A DNA stretch of 64,000 bases from Diploptera punctata (lineage: Eukaryota > Arthropoda > Insecta > Blattodea > Blaberidae): NCBI GenBank assembly GCA_030220185.1, contig JASPKZ010009923.1:1-64000 (forward strand), in the 5' to 3' direction. This document shows, one piece after another, positions 54,775 to 64,000 of this stretch. Made by a program: the position numbers and the translations under genes. The number at the start of each line of letters is the position of its first letter. Positions within the stretch are counted from its first letter, which is position 1. The notes under the pieces were generated by a model. That model was not told the origin of the DNA. It searched no databases and worked only from the letters and a program-made list of their open reading frames with translations.

Positions 54775-55195
54775 TTAATGAGTCATTTTAACATCTTACC
54801 TCATATTTCATGTTTTATCAAACACGGTAACTATAGTTTTCAAATGATCTTGTCATTCATTTTCAACCGCCATTATGACTACCGGATATTCGTTGGAATC
54901 TCCCTATCTAACGTTGCCATCTGGTGTTGATTTGACGAACTTCGAGATATCGTTGCCATCTGGTGTTGATTCGAATCAAATCAACACCAGATGGCAACGT
55001 TAGAGAGGGAGATTCCAACGAATATCCGGTAGTCATAATGGCGGTTGAAAATGAATGACAAGATCATTTGAAAACTATAGTTACCGTGTTCGATAAAACA
55101 TGAAATATGAGGTAAGATGTTAAAATGACTCATTAATTTATTAATTAAGAACCTCATAATGTGTTTCCCAATTTTAACTTTGAATGTTATTGTCT
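54775..55195. mobile_element. PLE subfamily B foldback (B5)
   Basis: A palindrome centred near 54970 (GATTCGAATCAAATCAACACC). The arms match 31780-31930 of copy B2 (AAATGATCTTGTCATTCATT, ACTACCGGATATTCGTTGG). Confidence 0.8.
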
Positions 55196-55254
55196 GTTAG
55201 TTCCTGCTCCTTGCTTACATTCAACCAACCCATTTATCTTCTTGGTATACAGGC

Positions 55255-55960
55255 TCAATAACAGCAACATAATTCCAAGAAAGATGAAAAATTCAAGAAA
55301 TTTACTTACCATCGAGAAGTTCATAACAAATTTCAAAAGATTTAAAAAAAAAATTAATATAGCATTGGCTCCGATTAACAAATTCAGCATGGGTAATCTT
55401 CTGTTAACTAATAAAGTTAACGCCCCAGACAATAAAAAGTCTCAAATTTATTAAATCAATTGCAAAGATTGCAGTAAAATATATATAGGAAAAACAAAAA
55501 GGAATTTAGACACTCGCAAAAAAGAACACTTTAGAAACATAAAAAATGGCAAAATTGAAAAATCAGCAATAGCAGTACATAGTTTATTAGAGAATCATAG
55601 AATTGAAAAAGAAGCAAAACTTATGAAACATCTATCTAAATCTTTGGAATTAACAGTTTGGGAAAAGATATACATTCAAAAAAACCATACTAGAACCATG
55701 AACTTCAAGGTTCCAGTCGAACCAAGTTTGATTATAAAATTCTTCAAAAGTACACCAGATGGCAGTTTAGAAAATTACCAGCATAGTAAAAAATTGACAG
55801 TTGTGAAAATAGCTGAAGATGGGAATTATATGTTTCCCAATACTGCAGTTCTGTGTTAAAAACATAGATGTGTGAGGTAAGAAGAATTCACGATTCATTT
55901 GATTCTTAACAGAAAGACTGTTTGTTAGAACCACAAGTTCAACATCATTATTAGGGGCTT
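55255..55960 (+). mobile_element. PLE subfamily C, sense, one in-frame stop (C2)
   Basis: A single frame from about 55260 to 55858 encodes INIALAPINKFSMGNLLLTN, a stop at 55452-55454 just after KKSQIY, then INCKDCSKIYIGKTKRNLDT, IEKSAIAVHSLLENHRIEK, LELTVWEKIYIQKNH and MNFKVPVEPSLIIKF. The stop lies between the GIY-like strand (QIY) and the CxxC that leads to YIG. A ribozyme-like core at 55811-55853 has CTGAAGA, stem II GGGAA/TTCCC and AATAC in place of GAAAC. Confidence 0.8.
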
Positions 55961-56004
55961 AGTTTTCAGTAGTCGGTGTTCTCTCAATTCCAAACAGTTT
56001 CCAT

Positions 56005-56395
56005 CACAAGAATTAAATGAATCGTGATTTCTTCTTACCTCATACTTCTATGTTTTTTTGAACACAGCACTGCAGTATTAGCGACCCATTGTCACCACCC
56101 TCAGCTGTTTTCACGATTGTCAATTTTTTTCCTTTTGCCGGTAATTATCCAAACTGCCATCTGGTGTTCTTTTAAAGGAATTATTTTCTAAACTGCCATC
56201 TGGTGTTCTTTTGAATGAATCATTTTCTAAACTGCCATCTGTTGTATTTTTGAAGAACTTTGTAATCAAGCTCGGTTCATCTGGAATCTCTATTGGATAG
56301 ATGTTTCAAAAATTTTGCTTCCTTTTCAATTCTATGATGCTCTAATAAACTATGTGCTGCTATAGCTGATTTTTAATTTCTCCATCACAATTTCC
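56005..56395 (-). mobile_element. PLE subfamily C, antisense (C3)
   Basis: Mirrors C2 across 55960-56005. It has the same repeated CTAAACTGCCATCTGGTG segment as C1 and a decayed ribozyme core at 56058-56105 (CTGAGGG box). Confidence 0.7.
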
Positions 56396-58700
56396 TCATT
56401 GTTTCATCCTCGATGCTATCCCATACCTCGGCTACCCAATACACTTTGTCATTTAATGGTATTGATTTTAGAGTGTCTCCCAAATATTCGAGTAGTGTCT
56501 CTTCCTATAATTCCTCTTCATAGTTTCCAGGATGTCTTGATTGAGAGGTTGAACAAGCGATGTGACGTTCGGTGGCAGAAAGATTGCATTGATATCACCA
56601 CTGCCTAATGCCTCCATATCCAGGCATGACCTTCCATTATCAAACAGAAGTATAACTTTAAAGGATAGTTTTTTGTGTTCTAGAAATACCTCTACGACAG
56701 GAACAAATTCTCCATGAAACCACTCTAGAAATAACGAGAGTCCATTCAAGCATGATTTTGATTTTTGTAGATGATTGGAATGCTTTTTATATTCATATGT
56801 TTAAAAGTTTTGGGATTTTTTGCTTTACCGATGATCACAGGTTTCTGTCACAGAGAGCCAGAGGCTTTTCTACTGCCTAAGACAGTAACCCTATCTTTAT
56901 TTTTGTTGTACCTGAGAGCAGATTTTTCACTAAGGGCTGCCAGAATCTTTGAGGGGCAACATTCTGTAATTGCTTTTAACACATATTTAATCAAACATGT
57001 TTTAAAAGTGAAATGACCCCAGATGAACTAAAACAAATCACATTGGAAACCATTCACAGTCTATATCCTGAACCACAATGGGTACATATCTATACAGATG
57101 GATCCAGAATGGAAATAGAAGATGGAGCTGGAGCTGGAATTTACTCAAAACTGTTTAGCTTCTATGTTGCAATAGGAAAAAATTACACACACTTCGATGG
57201 AGAAATTCAGGCAATAGAGTTAGCACTAATACAACTCCTCTACAGAATAAATACATTTCAGAGAGCAGTTGTACTAAGTGATTCAACATCAGCTATACAA
57301 GCTATAACAACATATAACTCTCAATCTCCAGAAAGTATTGGAAATAAAGATTATTGACCAAACAAAATAAAATTATCCAGCTCCAATGGATCCCCTCTCA
57401 TTGCAGGGTACATGGAAATGAAATGGCAGATCTTTTGGCAAAAAAGGGCACCAAAATTTTACAGAAAACAAATCAATCCCTGCCCTACCATTCTGCAAAA
57501 ATTATAATTAAAAGAAACTTCCAGAAAGAACTGATGGAGCACTTCAAATCACAAAGTAATGAGAAACCATGGGCAGCTATCTCGCAGAATAAAAACTTAA
57601 TACCTGTACAACCAAGACATGAAGCAGTAGCAACATTCAGACTGTTAACAGGCCATGACTACCTGGCAGTACACCTCCATAAAATTGGAATCTTCAATTC
57701 TCCAAATTGTATCCTGTGCCAAGACAATAACACTACCATGAACAAAGATCATCTTGCTAGCTGTGAGGCTCTGAAGATGTCACCTACAAGAATTCTGGCA
57801 GGACTCTATTGGGAAGCAAGAAAGCAAATGGAACACATCCAGGCTAATGGGCATTAGACTACTACTGCTACTACATTCTGTAATTAATGCCCATTTCATC
57901 ACAATTGAATATCTGTTCTGAAGTAAGGCCAGGTTTTAAAATTATGTTTTCAATTTTTTTTTTTTGGAAAATGACCACATCTCTTTCATTGGCAGACAGC
58001 TTTTCACCTGCAATGTTTAGCTGTCATATGCGATACTGTTTCTTCCAATGAATTGAACATCCCACACTAGCTGAGAACTGTTCTTCACCAAACTGAAATA
58101 TTTTATGGAACTCATGTGCTTTTGCATGAAATATTGGGCTGTTGATTGGAATCACTTTAGAAAACCATATATGCATATCTTCAGATGTTTGTTCGTACTC
58201 ACATTTTTTAAGCGTTTTTTTATTAGAACCTTCATCACAGTTGACACTGTGGGATGTCCACTTCTCAATGTCTGCTCTTTTATGTCTCCAATCCTCCACT
58301 GTAACATTCAACTCAGCTGCACGTTTTTAATCGTCTCGCCACTGTCGATACAGTGTATATAGCACTTAAATTTGTTTCTAATAAAATTAGTACTCATTTA
58401 CATTTTCCACTGCCTGAATAAACACCTGGCATAACAGATTTGCCTAAATACCTTTTTGCAATTTAAATGAAGATATGGAAAGAAACCATCTCCTCTGTTG
58501 TCCAGCTTTTGTAGAAGAGACCAGCCTTTCTGCTAAATATTGGAGTGCAAGAGAGCGAATGATTTCATTTTCAAGTGCTCGACATTAGATACCAACCAAC
58601 CATCCAACATTTCTCACTTATCTTTGTAACAAATCACAGAACAATAGCGCACAAAATGATGCAGCATGTGGCTGAATGTTGAGATACAACTCTCAACTAC
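56396..58700 (-). mobile_element. Tigger/pogo element with DDE_1 transposase, split by a LINE
   Basis: Read on the - strand: the CENP-B-type N-terminal domain (58311-58024, LNVTVEDWRHKRADIEKW, KKCEYEQTSEDMHIWFSK, GEEQFSASVG), a linker and GLTSEQIFNCDEMGINYRM (first catalytic Asp, near 57895). After the LINE come NKDRVTVLGSRKASGS, KPVIIGKAKNPKTFKHMN, KVILLFDNGRSCLDMEAL (second Asp) and LPPNVTSLVQPLNQDIL, where the third catalytic Asp of the usual MDQ is Asn. Stops and shifts are present, so it is inactive. The limits beyond the coding part are uncertain. Confidence 0.82.
56972..57872 (+). mobile_element. I/Jockey-type LINE 3' end (RNase H) inside the Tigger
   Basis: Frame 57013-57357 holds WVHIYTDGSRMEIEDGAG (first acidic residue), FDGEIQAIELAL and VVLSDSTSAIQAI; after one shift, 57354-57857 holds QLQWIPSHCRVHGNEMADLL and a CILCQDNNTTMNKDHLASC cysteine/histidine cluster. 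Acidic catalytic residues are intact. A 13-base target-site duplication ACATTCTGTAATT lies at 56959-56971 and 57873-57885. The tail is a short ACTACTACTGCTACT. Confidence 0.85.
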
Positions 58701-58904
58701 TCAAGTAAGCAAAGCAATATGCAGTATGCAAAACTATCCATGAGTATCTCTGAATGGCTCCTATCCTTGCCGAAGTTCATCTATATGGACTGCCCACATA
58801 GTCAACTGGAGAGGTGTTGGATTACTTTGTTACTATTGTTACTAGCAGCATGTTGTTATGAATTTTACCATTCATTTAATTTAATAATTGTGTTTGTATT
58901 TTTT

Positions 58905-59130
58905 AACATTCTTACCTCGTATGATTGTTTAGTTGGACATATGTTTCAAGGCTGTTGCCCCATTGTCAGCTTTTCACAACTTGAAGAAAAGAAAAAATCA
59001 GTTTGTGAAAAGCTGACAATGGGGCAACAGCCTTGAAACATATATCCAACTAAACAATCATATGAGGTATGAATGTTAAAAAATACCAACTCAATTATTA
59101 AATTAAACCTCATAATGTTACTTCCTTTAT
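58905..59130. mobile_element. PLE subfamily E foldback
   Basis: Arms meet at about 58990. Each has a ribozyme-like core (+ strand 59001-59045: CTGACAA box, stem II GGGGC/GCCTT, GAAACATAT) with the box changed at its second G. The right end reads AAACCTCATAATGTTACTTCC. Confidence 0.65.
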
Positions 59131-59184
59131 TATTTATTATTCCTGCTTTTACAATGAATATACATTTTTCCGGTACCCACGTTC

Positions 59185-59540
59185 ACAGTTAACTACACAT
59201 TTGTTTCAACACATTTTTCCATTCCTGTCTGTTCATCCATATATCTTCTTCTATTTCCCATTCCCTCTTAGCTTCATTGATTCCCTGAATCCACGTAATA
59301 GTTGGTCTACCCTTCTTTTTCCTTCCCTGTGGTTCCCAATCCATGATTATCTTAGGTAGTCTTCCTTCTTCCATTCTTCTAATGTGTCCATACTAATTTA
59401 ATTGTTTCTTCTTTATAAAATCTAATATTGAATATTGTACCTGCATTTTTTCTTTTATATATGAATTTCAGATTTTATCCTTCCTGGATATTCTTGCAGC
59501 ACGTCTCCAGTAGTCCATTTCAGTGGCGAGCAATTTTTTT
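59185..59540 (-). mobile_element. RTE-like LINE, 3' end, antisense
   Basis: The - strand frame 59374-59189 encodes MEEGRLPKIIMDWEPQGRKK, KGRPTITWIQGINEAKREW and DIWMNRQEWKN, the C-terminal domain also seen at 63380-63600. Confidence 0.7.
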
Positions 59541-59544
59541 TTTT

Positions 59545-59935
59545 TTGCTTCCTAATGATTTTAAAATTAATTTAATTAATTAGATTGATGAAATGAGTGC
59601 CATGGAGCCTCGGATAAGTAGGTTTACTGCTTATTCAAGCTTAATGATTGATTTCTGATACTCCATGAATAAGTGCTGTTGCACTCTTCAGATTGTAGAG
59701 ACTGCCTATGTGCTCATGTACATAAAATAAACATCAGCATCTCTGCAATGAAGTAAATTTGTGATGGACTGAAATCACCTTCAGTACAGTGCCTTAGGGA
59801 ATAAAGACTTAACTTTATATTACGAGAATGCAAGATAGCAAATGGAAGCTCTCCAACAAGCTGTGCATTAGTAACCAATCGACCATTTATTTAAACTCAG
59901 TAGGAAGTTGTATTAATAATATTAAATATTAAACA
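59545..59935. other. intron sequence, nothing recognised
   Basis: No supported feature. Confidence 0.35.
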
Positions 59936-60464
59936 ATTTGACTTTTTAGGAAGTAACACTGTGAGGTATTGCTTATTTAATAAAAATTGTATCATCTCAC
60001 CACATATCCTTCTTCTTAGACAGTTTTTGGGACCTAATTAGGTTTCATCCTCAGTACTTTCACAACCGTTATGTCATAGACAATGCAACAACGGTTGTGA
60101 AAGTACTGAGGATGGAACTTGGCTCTTCAAGACGACATAAAAATGGTTGTGAAAGTACCGAGGATGGAACCTAAATAGATCCCGAAACCGATCGGATAAG
60201 AAGAAGGATATTTAATTTTAGGAAGTGATATTTTGAGGTTATTTTAATCATCTTCATAATCAATTGAGTTGGTGTTTACTTGATGAAAATCCATATATAT
60301 ATTAATTAAATAAAAATAAAACATAGTTTCATTTGATTTTCATATTTATTAAGATATAATTCAGTGACAGCTGTTTCGGTACACTGTACCTTGACGTTTT
60401 TATTATTAATTTAACACTTCTCACTGAAAATATCTTCAGACATGTTAACAAATTATGTTAACAT

Positions 60465-60505
60465 GTCTGAAGAAGGTACAGTGTACCGGAACAGCTGTCA
60501 CTGAA
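60465..60505 (+). ncRNA. hammerhead-like motif, PLE J right arm
   Basis: CTGAAGA 60469-60475, extra A, stem II GGTAC/GTACC with loop AGT, then GGAAC where the left arm (- strand, 60373-60377) keeps GAAAC, stem III ACAGCTGT, triplet GTC, stem I GT/AC. Neither arm is complete: the left arm lacks the CTGAAGA box. Confidence 0.55.
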
Positions 60506-60645
60506 TTATATCTTAATAAATATGAAAATCAAATGAAACTACATTTTATTTTTATTTAATTAATAAATTATTTTTAGTCTGATCATCTTACCTCAATATT
60601 AATGTTGATTTGTTCTTGGACATGTTTCAAAACAATTTGTCTGGA

Positions 60646-60688
60646 AAAGCTGATGATAAAACAGAATTGTTTTGAAACATGTCCAACA
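60646..60688 (+). ncRNA. hammerhead ribozyme motif, PLE F right arm
   Basis: CTGATGA 60650-60656, extra T, stem II AAAACA/TGTTTT with loop GAAT, GAAAC 60674-60678, stem III ACATGT, GTC 60681-60683. The core is complete; stem I is only one clear pair. Confidence 0.7.
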
Positions 60689-60866
60689 ACAAATCAACAT
60701 TAATATTGAGGTAAAATGATCAGACTGAAAATAATTTAATTAAGAAGAAGGATGTTAGGTGAGGTGATACAATGTTTTTAATTAATTAAGCCATTTATTT
60801 ATTATTTCTCATTATTAATATTAAATATTTAACCATTTATTTATTGACTTTTTTTTTTCTCATTAG

Positions 60867-61191
60867 AAATCCTGGATTATGGGCACAGCTAAGAAGATTT
60901 TCAACAACATTTCAAAATAAAGTAGAAGGAAAACAATGTTCAAACCTAACTATTAATTCAGGTGGATTTCAAAATTCAATTACTAGGAATTTTCTTGTAG
61001 ATATAAATACAAAACTATCAGAAACTGTAAACAATCATCTTAATGTGTTGAACAAAGTTGGAGAATGTCAGTTATTTATGTATGTCTTGGCTCCTGGTAC
61101 AGAAGCTTGGGGAATGGAACTCGTTACAAATTCAAAACCAGTTTGCTTCTCTCATTATAAAATACATAACTTTGGAGATGCTCTGTTGAAG
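60867..61191 (+). CDS. SPIDR: SPIDR-like exon 7 seen, last in window
   Basis: TTTTTTCTCATTAG precedes 60867 and TTGAAG|GTAAGA ends the exon in phase 0. The phase 2 entry restores Lys and is followed by NPGLWAQLRRF. The C-terminal half, ECQLFMYVLAPGTEAWGMEL to HNFGDALLK, matches the vertebrate segment that contains CYILTAHPN, a YQPP motif and RCLRDIL. There are 108 full codons with no stop. No further exon was recognised before 64000, so the zinc-finger-containing C-terminal part presumably lies downstream. Confidence 0.78.
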
Positions 61192-61254
61192 GTAAGACCT
61201 CTGATAATTACTATACTTCATATAAGACATTGTTACAAGTAGAATTAATTTGAA

Positions 61255-61685
61255 CTTTATAGGAATAAATTACTATGAGGTTTAATTTAAGATAAATTCA
61301 AATGTTTCATACCTCTCCTCATAATTACTCTTCTAAATAGATCACGATTTTGCATTCATGGCAAACCCATCCTCAATACCATTTTGCCGACTGATGTTAT
61401 GTCAGTCGGAAGAACCACTTCTTCTTCTTCTTCTTCTTCTTCTTCCCTCTGTTGGTGGACCGATAAACCTCTGGATCAAGTCAGAATTCGAACTTGAACT
61501 CTTTGAAATTCCCGTGAATTCAGAACCTGATCCAGAGGTTTATCAGTTCACCAACAGAGGGAAGAAGAAAAAATGGTTCTTCTGATCGACCTAACATCAG
61601 TTGGCAAATTGGTACTGAGAATGGGTTTGCCATGAACCCGAAATCGCAATCTACTTAAAAGATTAATTATGAGAATCTTAATTTT
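61255..61685. mobile_element. PLE subfamily L foldback
   Basis: Arms meet near 61500 (CGAACTTGAACTC region). Both arms carry CTGATCCAGAGGTTTATC-type C-terminal sequence and, at the ends, a ribozyme-like core (+ strand 61609-61655: CTGAGAA, stem II GGGTT/AACCC, GAAATCGCAATC). Confidence 0.6.
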
Positions 61686-61689
61686 TAAG

Positions 61690-62880
61690 ACAGTGGCCTC
61701 TTTCATTTTTGCCAGCTGTGCTTATCTAAAAACATGCTGTCTGTTAGAAACTATGCTATAAAAATATGGACTGAGTAAAGTTAGAAGAAAGATTTAGATT
61801 TAATAAACTGTATAAATGAAATCATTTGGGCAATCCAAAAGTAATATATATTGATTAAGGATAAGTTACAAAATTAATCTAGCTAAAAACCAACATTCCT
61901 GCATTATTTAGACACACATTCAGTAGATATTATAATTACAAAAAATAAACAAAAGTAAAGTTACAACCTGTACAATAAATGGTTACCGATCCAAATGGGA
62001 CCTTTGTCGAATATAGCTACTAGCTCCAGCTTGGAGTTAGACCAACATGAACCAAATGACAATCCTCTGATTGATTTAAAGTCACATTCCATTGCAGTTT
62101 GTCTGGGTACCATGCATTACCTAATATGCATGATACTTCATAGGAGAGAGAATGACACGGAATTAGGGAAACAGAACCAGATATATCCTTTTTAGAGCAT
62201 CTTCACAAACACCATGAAACATACATGTTTCAGTACAAAATAATTTAGAGATTTAATTCAGATGAAAAGAAACAGACTATTTCTAGATAATGATTTCTTT
62301 AAAAAAAACGAAGGGGTTTAATTAATGCTATTGTTATAAAGATGATTCTTTAAGATGGTAAATGAACCCTAGATGACTTTCACTGCCATACACTAGAAGT
62401 TTATTAAAAATACTGAAGATTCTGAAGAATGTGAACTGCGAATTTAGGAGTAGCGCTTCTAGAACTGAACATTTATTCCTCTACATTTTCCAGGTCATAA
62501 TGATTTTATTGCTGAATAAATTAATTGAAAACGCTGTATGAGAAAACATATTATTGAGGATTTGAGTACAAAAACAGGGTATTTTGTTAAGTGTTATATA
62601 TGCGATGTGCCGACAAAAAAAAATGCTTGTTACACAGGATAACATAAAAGCACACACATCTTATCTGCATTTTACTGTATAACATAACAAAACATCAAGT
62701 TAAAATAATGGATCTTCTTGGTGATACACATTATTAAGTTAAAAACACTCCATTCACTAAAACAGTTAAAAACAACAAGTTGACTACTACGTAGCCATTA
62801 TCAAGACTTGTCCAGTAGAAGACTGAATATTAAATACCTGTACAAAAGTATATATACCTTATGAATTATATTCAATATAT
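61690..62880. other. intron sequence without recognised feature
   Basis: No exon with the required phase 0 acceptor and SPIDR-like coding was recognised here, and no transposon was identified. Confidence 0.35.
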
Positions 62881-62884
62881 TACA

Positions 62885-63640
62885 TAGAATATATGGCTAA
62901 AAAACTAAAAGAAGAATATGAAAAATGGGGACTTTATATAAACATTGAGAAAACTAAATATCTATGTATAGGAGAAGAAATGGAAAATATAAATTTCAAC
63001 AATGGAGAAGAACTAAAACCTAGTATTGAATGCACTTATTAGGAACAAAATTAGACCATTCAGGCGATAACACAGTGGAAATTAAAAATAGAATCGCACA
63101 AACAAAACAAGCAATAAATGCTTTAAACTCTGTTTGGTGGAGCAAAAATATTACAAAAAAATAGAAAATTACAAATATATCAAACCATAATTCAGAGCAT
63201 TTTAACATATGGTGCTGAAGTCTGGCAAATTCCTACCAGGGAAACGAAAAGAATTTTAAGTACAGAAATGGATGTTTTACGAAGATCAGCTGGAAAATCT
63301 AGAATGGATAGAATATGAAATATAGAAATAAGGGAAATTATGGGTGTACAAGAGGAGCCGGACATCATAGACATTATAGAAAAGAAAAGATTGCAGTGGT
63401 ATGGTCATGTCAAAAGAATGCCAAGCAAAGATTGCCAAAAATTGTTATGGAATGGATCCCAATGGAAAGGAAGAAGTGAGGAAGACCGAAGAAAACTTGG
63501 ATAGAAGGGGTACAAGCAGCTATGAATATCAGAGGAATGGAGGAAGATCAATGGATGGATAGAGAGGAATGGCATTTGGTTTCCGGAAGACGGCGGCAGC
63601 TGCCATGATACCGGATGATGATGATGATGAATTATATCAC
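62885..63640 (+). mobile_element. RTE-like LINE, 3' part, sense
   Basis: Across a few shifts: MAKKLKEEYEKWGLYINIEK, TYLGTKLDHSGDN, VEIKNRIAQTKQAINALNS, LTYGAEVWQIP, then LQWYGHVKRMPSKD and a GRSEEDRRK-type basic end. The tail is (GATGAT) at 63613-63630. Confidence 0.75.
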
Positions 63641-63644
63641 ATTA

Positions 63645-64000
63645 TGTAATAACATAGGTAAAAACATCAATGAATACAATTTTTTCTTATATCAAGTAAT
63701 GAAAAAAGAGGGCTAATAGGAATAGGGCCCCTGTTGTTCATAATATTGTCTTTGCTTTTTTATATTTCTATACATTCCAGTGCATCTAGAAATGTGAAAT
63801 AATTGACCGATCTTACCAGTCCAAGATTACTTTTATATTGATGATGTGACCGTCATTAGAAATATGTTGGGCAACTGCCGATTGTTCATTTCTACCAAGG
63901 CGGAAATGGGCCATATGTTCTTTAAATCTAGTAACAATAGGACAAAATTGATTTTTTATAAAAGTCCAGTATTTACGAAGTAAATTGTCAAGGATGTGAT
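63645..64000 (-). mobile_element. PLE GIY-YIG fragment, antisense, cut by window end
   Basis: On the - strand near 63925-63820: MAHFRLGRNEQSAVAQHI, then a HIINIKVILDW-type stretch, the part of the PLE endonuclease with the SAVAQH helix. Extends beyond 64000. Confidence 0.6.

Larger units (their letters stand above)
59940..60785. mobile_element. nested PLE terminal repeats, subfamilies G, F and J
   Basis: A G foldback (59940-60210, ribozyme variant CCGAGGA at 60164 with GAAACCGATCGG) runs into F sequence (AGGAAGTGATATTTTGAGG at 60220), which is split by a J foldback (60297-60575). F resumes to 60735 and G tail sequence (AAGAAGAAGGATGTTAGG) follows to 60785. The order implies G, then F, then J insertion. 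Confidence 0.65.
1766..61191 (+). other. SPIDR: SPIDR-like gene locus (partial, seven exons seen)
   Basis: Seven + strand coding exons follow one another with compatible splice phases: 0 at 3735/12660, 2 at 12857/23528, 1 at 23709/36213, 1 at 36347/50001, 2 at 50265/51952 and 2 at 52155/60867. Their order matches the order of conserved blocks in vertebrate SPIDR, a nuclear scaffold that brings RAD51 and BLM together in homologous recombination. Introns are about 8.9, 10.7, 12.5, 13.7, 1.7 and 8.7 kb and are filled with transposons. The last exon seen ends in phase 0 with a GT donor, so the gene continues past the window; the C-terminal part of the family was not found. The true start codon was also not identified. 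Homology is recalled by eye, not from an alignment program. Confidence 0.78.

Overview
This is eukaryotic, most likely insect, nuclear DNA. It is AT-rich, has spliceosomal introns, and is packed with animal-type repeats: mariner, Tigger/pogo and Harbinger-like DNA transposons, several non-LTR LINE families, tRNA-derived SINEs and very many Penelope-like elements (PLEs). LINE 3' ends and SINEs of these types are familiar from large insect genomes, cockroach-like ones among them. That placement is a guess from family resemblance and was not tested by any search.

The only host gene I can support runs on the + strand across the whole window. It is a homologue of SPIDR, the DNA-repair scaffold that links RAD51 and BLM in vertebrates. 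Seven coding exons were assembled by eye: 1766-3735, 12660-12857, 23528-23709, 36213-36347, 50001-50265, 51952-52155 and 60867-61191. Each has AG/GT borders. The phases at all six junctions are compatible, except that exon 12660-12857 needs a one-base correction. Exon order follows the human protein, although exon 50001-50265 has no visible human counterpart. The start and the C-terminal third lie outside the window. The first exon carries a 41-residue coding repeat and several one-base frameshifts at homopolymers.

The six introns (1.7 to 13.7 kb) are repeat accumulations. PLEs dominate. At least a dozen subfamilies occur, mostly as foldback pairs of one terminal repeat, sometimes with the C-terminal GIY-YIG endonuclease frame. 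Their terminal repeats nearly all contain a recognisable minimal hammerhead ribozyme: CTGANGA box, stem II, GAAA, very short stem III, NUH cleavage triplet, short stem I. In the well-preserved families one extra base sits between the CTGANGA box and stem II. One locus has two ribozyme units in direct tandem; another has two perfect motifs facing each other.

Other regions: an internally deleted mariner just upstream of the first exon; RTE-like LINE fragments at 5-7, 24-27, 42-43, 53-54, 59 and 63 kb; a CR1/L2-like LINE end at 12 kb; an I/Jockey-type LINE with RNase H at 45-48 kb and a second RNase H end at 57 kb inside a Tigger; two Harbinger-like elements at 7.7 and 17.6 kb; a 1.5 kb foldback at 33-34 kb; and minisatellites at 35.0-35.7 and 39.4-39.9 kb derived from one PLE-like family. 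Nested insertions with clear target-site duplications allow a relative chronology.
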